This document shows, in pieces, positions 1 through 11,379 of a DNA stretch of 64,000 nt; within the stretch, counting starts at the first letter, position 1; every line of letters begins with the position of its first letter. The DNA is from Eutrigla gurnardus (Eukaryota; Chordata; Actinopteri; Perciformes; Triglidae): positions 3,117,501-3,181,500 of the forward strand of contig OY741266.1 in the NCBI GenBank assembly GCA_963514095.1. The letters run 5' to 3'. The notes under the pieces were generated by a model. The model did no database searches. It saw only the letters and a list, made by a program, of their open reading frames with translations, and was not told the origin of the DNA. Position numbers and translations under genes: made by a program.

Positions 1-376
1 TTCCTATATGAATATAACTACTGTTTTTCCCATTTGAATTGTGTCCATGTTTGTTTATTTCAATTCTCTGGACATTGGGAAGAAGTGGAAGAAACGCTTA
101 TGTGTCTTTCTGCACCTTTGTGCATGTTTGTGAATCAACAAGTTGTGTGAAAAAACAAATTGTGATAATACTAGCAGAAGAATAAATATCAGCGATAGGG
201 AGTGATATACAGTACAACCAATATAATTTGAAATTGCAGCAAGTGCTTCCTAATGCCTGTGCAGTTTATGGCAGTCATAGTGACTTATGTGAACTCTTGA
301 ATCTTGAATGTGGGAAGTGTTTTACAGAGGAGAGATCAGTGGGGCAGTGATGGTGCTTGGGAACATGGGGCATGAA
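1..376. other. AT-rich flank, nothing recognised
   Basis: No open frame with recognisable similarity and no clear repeat structure. It lies just downstream (minus sense) of the hAT transposase remnant and may hold its 3' end. Confidence 0.4.
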
Positions 377-2389
377 TTACATTTGATTTTTATTGAGGAA
401 AACAATCTTCTCCACAGTATTGAGGTTTAGTCTGTTTCTTTTCTTGGACACAATTTCCCCAGCCTTGGAAAAAACTCTTTTGCATGGCACCGACGAGGCT
501 GGAATGCACAAAATATTTCGTGCCAGCGCAAAAAGATGGGTGTGTGTATGTTTTTGCTTAACCCAATACTGCAGCAGGTCTTCACTCCTTTGAATGTTGC
601 TCTGCAAGATACCTGCTGGTCTCAATGGAGGCATTGGCTGAAGCACTTTTGACCTTGTTCTTCTCACACATTTGGGAATCCAAAAGCTCCCACAGGCCTG
701 AAATGATACAGGAATGCATTAAGATGTATATTATACACAATGTATAAACAATACAAATATTGACCCTAGGTCCATACCCGAGGAATCAGAAGGTGCAGCA
801 TCACTTGATGGTGGTGTAGACTCAGGTGAGGGTGCAGGATCAGGAGGGTTTTTTCTGTCTTGTTCTTTTATAGCATTTTGCTGATGTGTGGTATTGCAAA
901 AGCCCATCGTTTTAAAACGAGGATCCAGAAGAGTGGCCAGAGCGTGCTGCATTTCATTTCATCCGTCACCTGATTTTGCTTGGCTGCAATTGTATGCTGC
1001 AGCATCTCACCATGGGGATGATTTTGGAGCCTGAAACATGCTTTTCAACAGAAAGCTCCGCTGTTGCCTGTTTGAGCGAGGCCAAAAGTTGAATACACTG
1101 ACCAATGCTAGTATATTGATTTGAGGTCAATGGTGCCACGTCAGTTTGAAGAGAGGACAAGGCTGCACCCACTGGCTCTCTCTGCTCAAACAGCCTTTGC
1201 AGCATGTCTAGGGTGCTATTCCACCTAGTGTCCACCTCTTGAATCAGTTTATTTGGTGGAGCACCCATTTGCTGTTGAAGGCTGAGAAGCCGATCTCTAG
1301 CCACCGTGCTCGTCCTGAAATGATTGGCAATTATCCCATGCCCAATCGCGCACCTCCTCCAGACCTGGTGTCAGTTTTAGTGCCTTCTTGACTACTAAAT
1401 TTAAGGCATGCAGAATACAAAGGCTGTGACTTACTTCCATTATGCTACTACAGAGGCCCATATAAGAGGCACCATCTGTAGTTAAGCACATAACCTTTGC
1501 TTTGGGGATTCCCCTATTGTTCCAGGATCAAAGTTTTCACACTGGCAATATTGGAACCAGTGTGGCGCTCCCCACACTTGGTAACTGCCAGCAAAACAGT
1601 CACCAACTTGTTCTCATCAACAAAATGGCAAGTGAAGACCAGGTAAGAGTCCATATGGATGGAGGTCCACATGTCGGAGGTCAAGGCCACAGCAGTAGCC
1701 TTCTGGACCTTCTCTTTGGCCTTCTGCTTCTCCTCCTGGTACCTTGCCTAAAGGGTTAAATATAAATATATTGTTATCATTACTGATATATATATTTGTT
1801 TTATCTTAATCATTTTTATTATTGTTGTGTGTGTTAGTTTTGGTAAGCACTTTGGAGCAACTCTGTTGTTTAAATATGCTATATAAATAAAGTTGACTTG
1901 ACTTGAGTTGCCTCCACCATATATTTCAAGGTTTGCCTCGATGGAAGGACATAGGTGGGGTCCAAAAGAGACACCAAGGCCCTAAAGCCTTGATCATCCA
2001 CAACCTAAACAGAAACATGATTTACTCTGCGTTTCTTCTCTGTATGTGGCAAATAAATATCCCTATACCTTGAAAGGCTGTGCATCCTGGACAATCATGT
2101 TCACCAATGCCTCATCGATCTTAGCCTTTCTATCCCCTATAATACAACAACAGGCCATAGATACATAATAGTACCCCTGCAAGTACTTTTTAATGAGTAA
2201 ATGCTGGTATGAAATTAATGTATAAACATTAAGATTAAATGTAGAAGGGAGAAATTGAGGAATGTTAGCCTACCCACCATGGATGCTTGGTGCAGCTTGA
2301 CCAGCCTCATGCTTAGCACGAAAGTGCCTCAGCATGAACGAGATGTTATTGTAGGCCAACTGCTGATGGCAAACCAAACATTCGACCTG
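377..2389 (-). pseudogene. hAT transposase with BED finger, intron-containing, broken
   Basis: Read on the minus strand, this follows the usual hAT/ZBED1-like order. A BED finger half (CLVCHQQL.. ending RHFRAKH) lies in an exon at about 2277-2389, with a pyrimidine-rich acceptor before it. An exon at 2069-2136 (DRKAKIDEALVNMIVQDAQPFK) is followed by one at about 1907-2004 (VVDDQGFRALVSLLDPTYVLPSR). Then come the RNase H-like core (TSDMWTS near 1650; TTDGASYMG and LHALNLVVKKAL at 1297-1491; EVDTRWNSTLDML near 1230) and the C-terminal dimerisation block (ASSVPCKRVFSKAGEIVSKKRNRL, about 400-520). Such proteins cut and join DNA as dimers. The core changes frame at about 1650 and 1300, and a LINE tail sits in the coding part near 1760-1906, so this copy is dead. 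Exon borders with GT..AG are still visible. A domesticated host gene is unlikely given the frameshifts. No terminal inverted repeats were located. Confidence 0.85.
1760..1906 (+). repeat. L2-type LINE 3' tail fragment
   Basis: The stretch ends with GCTATATAAATAAAG followed by a short ACTTG repeat. It contains the AAGCACTTTGGAG-type block seen again at the 3' end of the LINE at 46.3 kb (GCACTTTGAGTCTGCC ... TACAAATAAAGTTGCCTTG). It is a 5'-truncated insertion that splits an exon of the surrounding hAT transposase. Its 5' edge is approximate. Confidence 0.7.
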
Positions 2390-2931
2390 AAAACAAAGTT
2401 TATAAAAAGCCATTTCTCACAAATAAAATAAATACACATGCATAGTTTGCCAACTACACAACAACTTTACTAATCAATACATGAAGTCGCCATTAGGCTA
2501 TGATCTATCCAACACGCACATTTGCGACAAATACGCATACACAGCTTCTTTAATATGTAGACTATTTTGATGACACCAGTTTATTCTAAAGTATAATAAA
2601 GAAAACATACACCTGGGCCAACATTTGTTAGACATAGCCTATGCAAAGAACTCCATTCCGTGGGTGGCTAGCCTAGTAAATAACTTAATCTATGACATGA
2701 ACAAAAATTTTGACTATCAGGTCAAATACTTAGGCCCATGATAGCAGTATTGACAACATGTTTGATAACATAAAACGTTTTTTTTTTTTTTTTTTTATGT
2801 GGACCAACTTAACCAAAGCCTACCCTACCTCCAAAAAACATCCAATTAGCCTATGCAATAAAAAAAAATATAGACTTAGCCTGCCTATTGCCAACCTTGT
2901 TAGGGGGAATCAGTTTAAAGTCCTCCCACAT
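2390..2931. other. intergenic or intron, nothing recognised
   Basis: AT-rich, with a T16 run near 2780. It may be the first intron and leader of the hAT transposase read on the minus strand. No TIR or coding signal was recognised. Confidence 0.35.
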
Positions 2932-2958
2932 CACTGCATGAAAAGTGGGATTTTCGTC
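2932..2958 (+). repeat. left terminal inverted repeat of CACTA-like element
   Basis: Starts CACTGCATGAAAAGT. It pairs with 6134-6160 at 25 of 27 positions and is preceded by the triplet CAT. Confidence 0.8.
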
Positions 2959-3359
2959 AGTTAGCGGCCCTGTAAATTGCCGTGGAAGTTCAGGTTTACG
3001 ACTGCAAACGGCAATTTGCAGGAAACACTGAAAACTGACATAAATTGCCGGGAATTGACGTGGGCCTTGCTTGGCAGTTGTCCCCCCATGACCCCCCTCC
3101 CCGTAATCTTAGGGGAGGCTTTAACATGTAAATGAAAATGCTGTGAGCTATACAAATGCAAATCAGGGTAGCAGGGGGAGTTTTCCCCCAGGTGACATTT
3201 TTCTGAAAGGTGTTAACTTCATTTCATCTTCATTCAAAGATATAACTTCATTTAATCTTCATTCAAAGATACACAAAACAATTTGCTTCAACAATTACTT
3301 TTAATCAGGCTTTGCCACAAAGGTAAAATGTACATTCATGCAAACAACATCACAGTCTC

Positions 3360-3719
3360 CTAGAGCTCAACCACTGTGCATAGTGGCATGACTACAGTGA
3401 CCCTTTCTTTGGTCTTGCTTAAATGCACAGTGGATGTGTTAACCACACATCTCCCAGCAATGCGCTCAACAGGCAGAAATGATGATGGGTATGACGTGTC
3501 TGTTCCCTGCAAGCTCCAAACTTCTATTGGCTTTCCATAAAAATGTCTGTCCGGATGGGGATGAAGCCAGGAAACTTGCGCAATAACATGTTTAAATGCA
3601 GTACCTTTTGACACAACATTAACAACTATAAACTGCTTTATAATGGCTGGTCGTAGTTCTGCTAGAGGGTCAAGGATGGGTTCATAGATCATAGATCTCG
3701 GCTGTGTTCGAAATGCCAT
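3360..3719 (-). CDS. C-terminal fragment of a transposon-type protein
   Basis: This 119-codon frame runs toward the left end of the CACTA-like element. Its composition looks like real coding sequence, with blocks such as HVIAQVSWLHPHPDRHFYG, SSFLPVERIAGRCV and VTVVMPL. I associate this pattern (aromatic-His-Pro block, then F-P-V-x-R-I-x-x-R-C, then V-x-x-P-L) with the C-terminal segment of multicopy uncharacterised proteins in fish and cnidarian genomes, probably element-encoded. This is recollection, not a database match. The first Met is probably not the native start: no DDE core lies upstream, so the frame is likely the last exon of a truncated gene. The position just inside the left TIR, with the stop facing the end, fits an element gene. 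Confidence 0.5.
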   Translation of the reverse strand: MAFRTQPRSMIYEPILDPLAELRPAIIKQFIVVNVVSKGTAFKHVIAQVSWLHPHPDRHFYGKPIEVWSLQGTDTSYPSSFLPVERIAGRCVVNTSTVHLSKTKERVTVVMPLCTVVEL

Positions 3720-3930
3720 ACTAACGTCCTACTCGTACTTAATTGTGACGTAAATTTGAGTACGTAGTGCGTTCACATACAATAGTATGTGAATTTGTGT
3801 ACGCGAGAAATGCCCGGATGTATACTGCATTGGCAAGAATTATACAGAAAGTATACAGCGGACCTTGCTAAATCTACTCAACTTCCCCAAAATGCATTGC
3901 GGCTCGTCTACTTCTGAAAAGTTTTGGATA

Positions 3931-5442
3931 ATGGCGGACGACTGCTGTGATTCTGGCGACAGCCCGACACAAACCGCGTACACATGTAAGTATACTGTAA
4001 CATGACTTTTATGTTTCCAGCTGACTTTTAAATCGTATTGATAATGAACGTTACTTTATTGTTGTTGGCATTGTACGTTAACATTACGAATCGAAGGTCC
4101 TGCCAGCCGGCTAGCCTACTGACGGTAATTTACCATAGGGGTTAGCGAGCGCAAGCGAAGCGGAAAATGTGCAGTTTTTACCGACGTTAACTAATAATAT
4201 AGTGCTTATGTTAAACCGTGGTTATATATTTACTAACGGTGATTAATAACGCCGTGCACCGTTGTCCGTTAAAGGGACGGATGCAGACACCGGGCGCCTC
4301 ATTCAGTGGAGGGAACGATGAGGAGACGCTCACCGGCAGGAGGGATGCTGCTCTGAGAGGCTTCACTTAAGAAAATGTGGTTTAAATGTTATAATTCTTA
4401 TATCCAGGACTGCTGGAGACTCTCAGGATGATTGCGGTAAGAATATGTTCGATGACTACTAGCTAAGCTAAAATTAGCAAAGCAAGCCCAAGCTAAAAGT
4501 AGCTTAAAAGCTAATAGTCCAAGCTAAAAGTAGCATAGTAGCCTTGTAAAAGAACAAGAGAGAGGAACCAGTGTAACGTTAAGTTGCTTTGTTAAGTGTA
4601 TGTTGTTGGTCTTTTACAGGAAGCAGTACGCTGTCTTCACAACTCGGAGACGAATTGTAGGCGCTACGAACCGGAGCAAGGGTACGATTTAAAGAATATG
4701 CTTTCATTCTGCTGTATAAGGAAATAGATGCGTTAACAGTAGATACCGATCTTAACTGTTCATTTTGTTTTCACAGACGAACCTCGCCTCATAACGAAGC
4801 TGTGACCTCTTACTTGCTCGGAGCTTTGTCCGCAAGTCCGGATTTCTATGACGCTGATAGTGACGCCATTGTGTGTAAGTAACTTTTACTGTTTTCTTCT
4901 TCCTTGTTTTAATTTTACTGTGACTTAAGTTTTCTTATTCATACCACTGCCTGTAAGACATACTATGAAACGGTACGCAGGAGCTTCAGACACACACAGC
5001 CTGATCTCGCATCGCAGGCGGAAGCTGTGAAGACGTCAGCTCGGAGTCGTTCCAGGAGAAAGAGGGTAAGACTTATTAGATTTATTAGATCAGTTTTTGG
5101 TCAATGTGACCAAACCTACCTAAACCTATTTTTCAGGTGCATTAATAGATGTGTTGTGTCCATGCGCAGTGCATCGCGCAGTACTGATTGTCTTTATTGA
5201 TTGTTTTACAGCTGCTGGAAGCGAGACGGAGTGTGCTTGCTGGCGATGAGGTGGACCGTTGGAAGTGCGCCACCACAGACATGATGTCTGATGAGGAGGA
5301 CGGCGTCGTTGGCGGGGTGTCTGGATGGATTGTGTGACCTCCATCCTCTCGTAGCCAGGAGCTCACCGAGCTCTGTGCAACTCTACAGTCGCGATTAGAG
5401 AAGACTCCCAAGTACAGGGCCATGCACCGCAGGCGGCTGTAA
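3931..5442 (+). pseudogene. six-exon gene inside the CACTA-like element, damaged
   Basis: Candidate exons with GT..AG borders: 3931-3985 (starts MADDCCDSGDSPTQTAYT), 4408-4436, 4620-4681 (EAVRCLHNSETNCRRYEPEQ), 4777 to about 4870, 5018-5065 (AEAVKTSARSRSRRKR) and 5212-5442. The last exon reads LLEARRSVLAGDEVDRWK..MMSDEEDG and, past one in-frame TGA near 5336, SQELTELCATLQSRLEKTPKYRAMHRRRL. The MMSDEEDG, WIV.PP and SQELTELC..L..RL blocks recall a multicopy uncharacterised fish family of nuclear, basic proteins (from memory). The first splice would create TGA, and exon 4/5 phases agree only if a weak donor at 4871 is used. With the TGA in the last exon, this copy is probably dead. It could be the accessory ORF of the transposon. 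Confidence 0.55.
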
Positions 5443-5624
5443 AATTGACCAAATTCGGAAAGAATGTCGACAGTTCATTTGTTTGTTGTGTGGCCAAATT
5501 TGTACAGTTGTGTGTTGTGTTGTCAATACAGCTCTTTCTTTGAATACTTCCTCCTGGCAATTTTTCCTTTCCTCAATAAATTCATTCATATTTATATTTA
5601 TAAATATATAAATAAATAAAAATA

Positions 5625-5674
5625 AATATATGTGTGTATATATATGTATAAATATACATATATATATATAAACA

Positions 5675-5722
<48 letters not shown>
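5625..5722. repeat. AT/ATGT microsatellite
   Basis: Long run of TA dinucleotides with interspersed TATG and TATACA units, inside the CACTA-like element. Confidence 0.95.
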
Positions 5723-5739
5723 GTGATAGATCTGCTAAC

Positions 5740-5940
5740 CAATCACTAGTGATTATTCTTGTTTAAAAGACCCAGTGTGACCAATAGTAACACATCTGCC
5801 AACGGGGGTGGGGTTTACATTTATAAAGACTCATCAGGTTGACCAATAGTGACAGATCTGCCAACGTGGGTTGGCTTTACATTTATAATGACCAGATCTG
5901 CCAACCAATCACGAGCAATTATACTTGTTTAAAACTAGTG
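5740..5940 (+). repeat. diverged direct repeats
   Basis: The motif ACCAATAGTRACASATCTGCCAACG followed by TTACATTTATAA recurs about 80 bp apart (near 5779 and 5860). A third AGATCTGCCAACCAATCACNAG-type block lies at 5736 and 5892. It sits near the right end of the CACTA-like element and may be part of its subterminal repeat array. Confidence 0.6.
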
Positions 5941-6133
5941 GTTTCATCCAATCCTGAGTGAGGATATTCAAGCCATCTCTGGCCAGGCGCGGTTTCGCTG
6001 CTATTCATATGCTAATTAGAGCCTTCGCTGTGGTTCGTTTTCGACAATTTTCGGCACAGACGAACGCGGCGTTCGCAGCCTGTAAATTGTCGTTAACTCC
6101 CGAAAATTAGGGAGATTTCCGGGCGTTTACAGG

Positions 6134-6160
6134 GACAAAAATCCGACTTTTCATGCAGTG
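6134..6160 (-). repeat. right terminal inverted repeat of CACTA-like element
   Basis: Reverse complement of the left end with two mismatches. It is followed at 6161-6163 by CAT, the same triplet that precedes the left end. Confidence 0.8.
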
Positions 6161-6489
6161 CATCTCGGAGTGACCTCTCTTCGCAACAGGTTCCATTGCA
6201 TTTGCTTTTTGCTAACTTGCTGAACTGTCCTAACTCGCAACGCAGCTTTCGACTAGGAAAAACCCAGAAACGTGCGCCCTGTTTTGCGCACCTTTGAATT
6301 AAATCGAACCGGTCATGTGAATGTGTCTGATCGTCACCGATCACGTGTGCCAAACATATTTCGCACTGGCACAGCTTTGAACCTGTTTGAACCACTTTTT
6401 GAAGCAATACGCGAGTGTGCATTAAACAACGCGCTTTACGTCACTTATCATATGACTGTCACAAAATGAATGAAGTTCCAATACAAGCG

Positions 6490-7712
6490 TTGGTGTAGAC
6501 TGGTTTATTTTTTTAACACAAGCTCCGAAGCAGAGGCATCACGGGTAACATCACTATTTGCCTCCAGTGGTGTGCCTCTTTCGTTTCATATTTATGGTAT
6601 CCAGAACCGCTCTCCAGATTGTAATAATTAAATACATGCAGACAGACTATGGACTCATTTGGCATTGAACAAAAACATTCCAATAATTCTGTTGTTTCTT
6701 TATAGCCTACATGTATGATTCTTACCCATGTTTTTCTGTCATATCAGCAGTAAGTATATTAATCATCTGTCTTCTGGTGGCATCTGTCAGAGATTTGGTT
6801 CTCGCATACTCATGTATAATGCGTTCACCACCGGGCTTTGTTGTGAGAATGTTTTCAATCATCTTAAATTCATATAAAATATGAAGTTAAAACATGGTAA
6901 ACCATACACAAGGCTGGAAAATAAGTACATAAGAACACTCCATATCAAATACCACGCATTCACCTAACAAAACCACCTACCTCTTTTGCCTCATCATACA
7001 TTCGACGTGACCTTTTAGGCTGACTTCCTTCTGCAGCCTCTGCCTCCTCGAGCGGGTCACACATCGTACAGTTAAGAACTATTGTATCGTCAGATGATAA
7101 TGAGACTGATGATAGGGAAGTATTTGTATTTCAAAGAATATGAACAGAACACAATTGTGGTAGGCTACGTGAAAATGCTCTCATCCCAACTTTTTTTTTT
7201 AAAACAGTAAGATGATGATAAATTTGTTCACTACACGGCAAGGGCAATTTCATTTCGTCTTTCGTTCACTATTTGAACACATTTTTAAATAATCAGCAAT
7301 TACAAAGTTCTGCATTGCTCAACACGACTCGTAAGGTTCCAGGTGACTCTTTCACGAGTTCCTCAAAAACCTCAGCATCAACTTTGGTGGACGTCTGGTC
7401 ATACACCTTTACTTCAGGCTGTCTACCTTCTGGTATATTGAATTTCGAGCAAACTGAAGTAAAAGGAATAGCTATAACAGAAAGAAATTGTTACATGCAT
7501 TTCATGTTGAGAATCAAGCTTAAACTCAGTAGAGTAAGCCTTATGTTGAAGCTGTAGTAGTTCAGCGTGACATTTTGAGATTAATTATCAATCAAATAAA
7601 TAGTTGTGATATCTGATGTACTAACTTACCCTCATTTATGAAGGCATTGTATGTCAGCTGAGAGCCGAACATACTTCTGCTCTTCACCGAGCGACACACG
7701 AAGCAACATAAT
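6490..7712 (-). CDS. four-exon minus-strand gene or gene fragment, uncharacterised
   Basis: Four minus-strand exons join with conserved GT..AG borders and keep one open frame: 7630-7712 (cysteine-rich, MFGSQLTYNAFIN), 7304-7453 (SKFNIPEGRQPEVKVYDQ, then DAEVFEELVKESPGTLRVV), 6981-7105 (SLSSDDTIVLNCTMCDPLEE, then a basic linker) and 6726-6862 (MIENILTTKPGGERIIHEYA, ending MTEKHG). A possible poly(A) signal AATAAA lies near 6500. The KVYDQT..DAEVFEEL block resembles uncharacterised SAM/SAMD3-like proteins that are multicopy in fish (memory only). The 5' end and last coding exon are not defined. It is either the only host-like gene here or the remnant of an element-borne family. Function unknown. 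Confidence 0.5.
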
Positions 7713-8538
7713 CTAGTGATAAAAAAAGACAAAAATAAAGATTTATAAAAAGTTCCCCATGAATGTAGTTCAGGAGTTATGCTCTTCTATAAAGTAGAAA
7801 CTTTTGCCTGAATACTTAACAGTATTACTTCACAAGATATACAAATAAATACAAATCTTTTGTCAACCATCTCTGGTGTTGGATACAAAAATAAAATCTC
7901 CACTGTAGATAGTTGATACAGGTTATGTGTAGCTAGAATAATGATGTAACATAAGCCTACTTACCAACTCTTCTCTCTTCCTTAACTCGCTTGATTTCTG
8001 TGAGGAGATAAAGTTTATAAAGTTAACTCATGGTTAAAAAATAAACATCATGCTATCCGTTTACTCAATGAACCTCTTTTGTCTCCAAACCATTCACATG
8101 ATAAGTGTCACAATGGGTAAAAAAGGGAAAACTATGGGAATTGGAGTAGGACCCAAATGTAGTAACTTACACATGGGGGTGAGGTAGGGAGAAACAAAAG
8201 GCGCGCTTTATTTAAGTTGAATACAAAAAAACAGGGAGTCAGGTACAAAAAGCATTCAAAAGGGACTGTTAGGGGCCGGGGTTTGGGCCAGAGAATGCAG
8301 GAGACCGTTGATGAGAGCAAGTTCAAAGTTTTTATTCCTCAAGCACAAAAAACACACAAAACCCTACTCAAAAAACCGGAGGGCAGAGGCGGGAGGCAGG
8401 CAGGCTGTCGCGATGAGTGAGCCGGTGACAAAACTGGCAGAGCTCACGCAGGACGGGAATGTAATCATCTGGCAACATGGTGAAGTCATGACAGGGTTTA
8501 AATGGAGGTGTGGTGATTGCTTGAGATGCTGGCCAGGG

Positions 8539-8720
8539 GCCTGTACTACGAAGCAAGTTCAACATACCCAGGATATCTTTCAGAGATCCAGCCTAAGGAA
8601 CCCTAACAAAGGCAATCGGAGATAAGCGGTCATACGAAGCGGTCATACGAAGCTGGTTATCAACTCGTTAACTCAACCCAGGGTTTACCTGTCCAGCTAT
8701 GAGCGCGTGCACATGAAAGA
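8539..8720 (+). repeat. possible MITE end (Harbinger-like)
   Basis: The block starts GGGGCCTGTACTACGAAG and contains the duplicated phrase GCGGTCATACGAAGC (near 8627 and 8640) and TCAACCCAGGGTTT. This style of terminus is common in fish Harbinger/ISL2EU MITEs. I did not find the matching other end or a TSD. Confidence 0.3.
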
Positions 8721-9002
8721 GGCGGCGTTTGCAGCATTTGACCAATCACATACATGGATCAGTCTACGGCAGTGGAGCGGCATATTTCAAGTACGAGGAG
8801 CGAACCATAATCTTACAGAAATACGAAGAAGTTAAACATATAATACAGGCAAAAGGCAACCGTTTCATCTGCCAAATGCAGGAAGGACAGCTGGCAAAAA
8901 CTCACCGACTGTGTGAATGCGGAAGTCGTATTAATAGTATAATAAGACTGCCCCATCATAAGGACACTACAAGATCTGACTGATTACATGGTCACTTTAA
9001 CT

Positions 9003-9085
9003 TTGCTGATAGCTTAGTGGTAGAGTTACCGCCCCATGTTACGAAGCTCCTTGCAGCGGCCCCGGTTCGAATCCGCCCGTCGCCA
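9003..9085 (+). repeat. tRNA-like sequence, probable SINE head or tRNA pseudogene
   Basis: A good internal promoter A box (TAGCTTAGTGGTAGAG) and a perfect B box (GGTTCGAATCC) lie at tRNA spacing. The acceptor stem does not pair (5' TTGCTGA against 3' CGTCGCC) and the T stem is imperfect, so a functional tRNA is unlikely. The unrelated sequence that follows, ending GCAATAAAAGG near 9150, would fit a tRNA-derived SINE body. Confidence 0.55.
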
Positions 9086-11170
9086 GTCTTTTAAATCATG
9101 TCGTCGCTCTCTCTCGTCCCTTTAACTCTTATGATGTCCTTCCGCAATAAAAGGCCAAACATATAACTTTAAAACAGTGAATGTGTTGCTTGGGTGTATT
9201 CTTATAACGTGGTGTTTGACAATATCAGCCTCATTCTTTCAGCTGCAATCCCGGCGGTGTAAAACGGACTTGGGAGCAAATCAAATAAATATAAAAACAT
9301 AATTCAAAGTGGTAAGTAGGCTGTACGCTGACAAAGAAAGTCTTTCCCTCAAAAAAAAAGAAACAAGTGTTAGGTCCTCATCCGAGTAAAGTAGTAGCTG
9401 TTCAGCAAGTATACCTTAAGAACAACAGTGCTATGATCAAAGTGCTATAGGTAAGAACATAGAAGTGCTTTGTTTTGTTGGGGGGGGGGGGGGGGGGTTG
9501 CCATGCTATGCAGAGTGGTGAAGTCTGAACAAGTGAGTCTCGAGCCTTTTTTGGAAGATGGCAAATTACTCTGCTGTCCTGACATTGGTCGGGGGTTTGT
9601 TCCACCACTGAGGCGCCAGAACAGAGAAGAGTCGGGAATTTGCTGAGCGACATTTGCTGACGTTGCATCCTTTGTGAGGAAAGTCAGAATCGGACCACAG
9701 CAGTGATGTTGAGGGTGCAACCATTAGCTGGTAAACTGCCTCTTCACAAACCTGGTATTCTGATGTGACTGCTTATAAACCTCCAAGCATTACGTTTTCT
9801 TCCGAGATCGTGATACAACTTTAATGTAACGTCAATTAGTTCAAGAAACTCACACAAACAAGACGTTTTTCCTCCATCTTTCTAGATGGCTTGATGTCGC
9901 TCTCTGGTTGCCTAGGAAACGTAAACGCCACACTCAAAGCTTCTATCTCATTGGTTGAACTTTTGAAAGGTCGAAAACAACTAGGTCAAAGTTCAACGCG
10001 CAGTGGCAGAGAGGCAAATCGGGGCGGTGGGCGGCGCTTAGAACACAGTGTATAGAACGCAGTATAAAACACACAGTGTTCTATATATGTCTATGGCCGC
10101 TGCCGCCTCCTCCATAGGAAATTAATGGAACGGCCGGTGCAAAGCGTTTTAACCGAGTATCATGTGTAGGGGCCAGCAGGCTAGCATTAGTATGAATAGG
10201 CCTACATCCATATTAGTCTAAACTAACAAAAATGTCAGCTAAGCATAGCTAAAAAAGAAAGAAAATAAGTTAATATTGCGGTTAATATGCATCATAGCAG
10301 TTAAACTAACACTGTTTTAGGTATATTATTCTGACCATTCATGACTAATATTGCACTACTTAACAATGTACAATGAATGCTAGCGGGCTAAAAGTTTCAC
10401 TCAACTTCACCACAAGCACAACCTGTCTTCATGCAGAGCCTATAAATTTACATTTTGTTGATGATATTATCGTTATCACAACAGAATTTCGGAATTAATA
10501 CATTCTAAGGGTGTCGATGTCACCAACCTGAAAGGAAAGTTCAGTCTGCCAACAGGTCTTCCAGACCTCATATGAACTGGTGGGTAATCATCACGCTGCA
10601 GAGTTGTTTTTTTTTATATCATCATGCTGCAGAGTAGAAATTTACACTGCGTGTCTGCAAGACTTTACACTGACTTTTAACTATGCTGTTAGTTGTTGGT
10701 TTACTCTCCATAGTGTTAATACTCTATCTACAGTAGGTTAAAATAGGCTGACTCTGAAATATTGACACCCCCGTTTGTACTGTGTACCAGGAGAATTCTT
10801 AATGGGACTGCAATACTCCAACACATAGCAGGTCACACTACTCTAAGGACCATGGCAAATTAAAAATTCAATATCTAGTCCCTTTCTTCAATTATTCCCC
10901 CATGGAGCCGGATCAGTGCAACAGCAACCGATAAAGGGTGAATATTTAGTTTTCCCAACAATTATCTGCATCACCATGAATCTTCTCCCAATCAGCATTT
11001 AATTATAGTGTCCATCGTCTAAGCACATAAAAGGACTGGCAGGAAAAGTGTTTTCACACTGCGAGCAACGCTATCAACAATTCGCTGGAAGTCAATTTAT
11101 TTGTGCAGAGTCGAGTGAGCAGGGGAATGTGGCTGATGTGTGAACAGTCTTCAACTTTGTCAGTTGAGAA
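9086..11170. other. non-coding stretch with an 18-base G run
   Basis: It holds a G18 homopolymer at 9480-9497. Around 9530-9720 the text (GTTCCACCACTGAGGCGCCAGAACAG) looks like a multicopy fish repeat. The open frames there are short and do not resemble known proteins. No gene is seen in the rest. Confidence 0.4.
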
Positions 11171-11379
11171 TCAAGTTTGGCAGTTTGTTCCTTTACCAGT
11201 GTGAAATTGTTTCTTGAACAATACTTTCCACATCGACACAGTGTTGATTATGGTTGTTCAAAGCTTCCGATTTCCCCGCTTGGGTCAACTGGAAAACTGC
11301 CGTCTTTTCCTTTTATCTTATTGTGTATTTTATTAGAAAAGAACAGTGGAGAAAAGGATAGCCAAAAATTGAAAAAGAG

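Larger units (their letters stand above)
2932..6160. mobile_element. CACTA/EnSpm-like DNA transposon
   Basis: The two ends form an inverted repeat of 27 bases with 2 mismatches (2932-2958 against 6134-6160). The ends begin CACTG and are flanked by the same triplet CAT (2929-2931 and 6161-6163). CACTR termini with 3-bp duplications are typical of the CACTA/EnSpm superfamily. Subterminal motifs are also repeated: CCTGTAAATTGYCGT occurs at 2969 and 6079, with an inverted relative at about 3008-3022. Inside are a minus-strand open frame (3360-3719) and a plus-strand spliced gene (3931-5442) that diverge from each other, plus an AT microsatellite. No complete transposase core is present, so this looks like an internally deleted, non-autonomous copy. 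The superfamily call rests on termini and TSD; the proteins alone do not prove it. Confidence 0.72.

Noticed and set aside
1502..1759. 85-codon plus-strand frame
   Set aside because: Antisense of the broken hAT transposase core.
9003..9085. Functional tRNA gene
   Set aside because: A and B boxes are good, but the acceptor stem does not pair and the T stem is imperfect; a SINE head or pseudogene is more likely.
9402..9720. Two overlapping minus-strand frames of about 90 codons
   Set aside because: They cross a G18 homopolymer and the DNA looks like a non-coding multicopy repeat; no motif.
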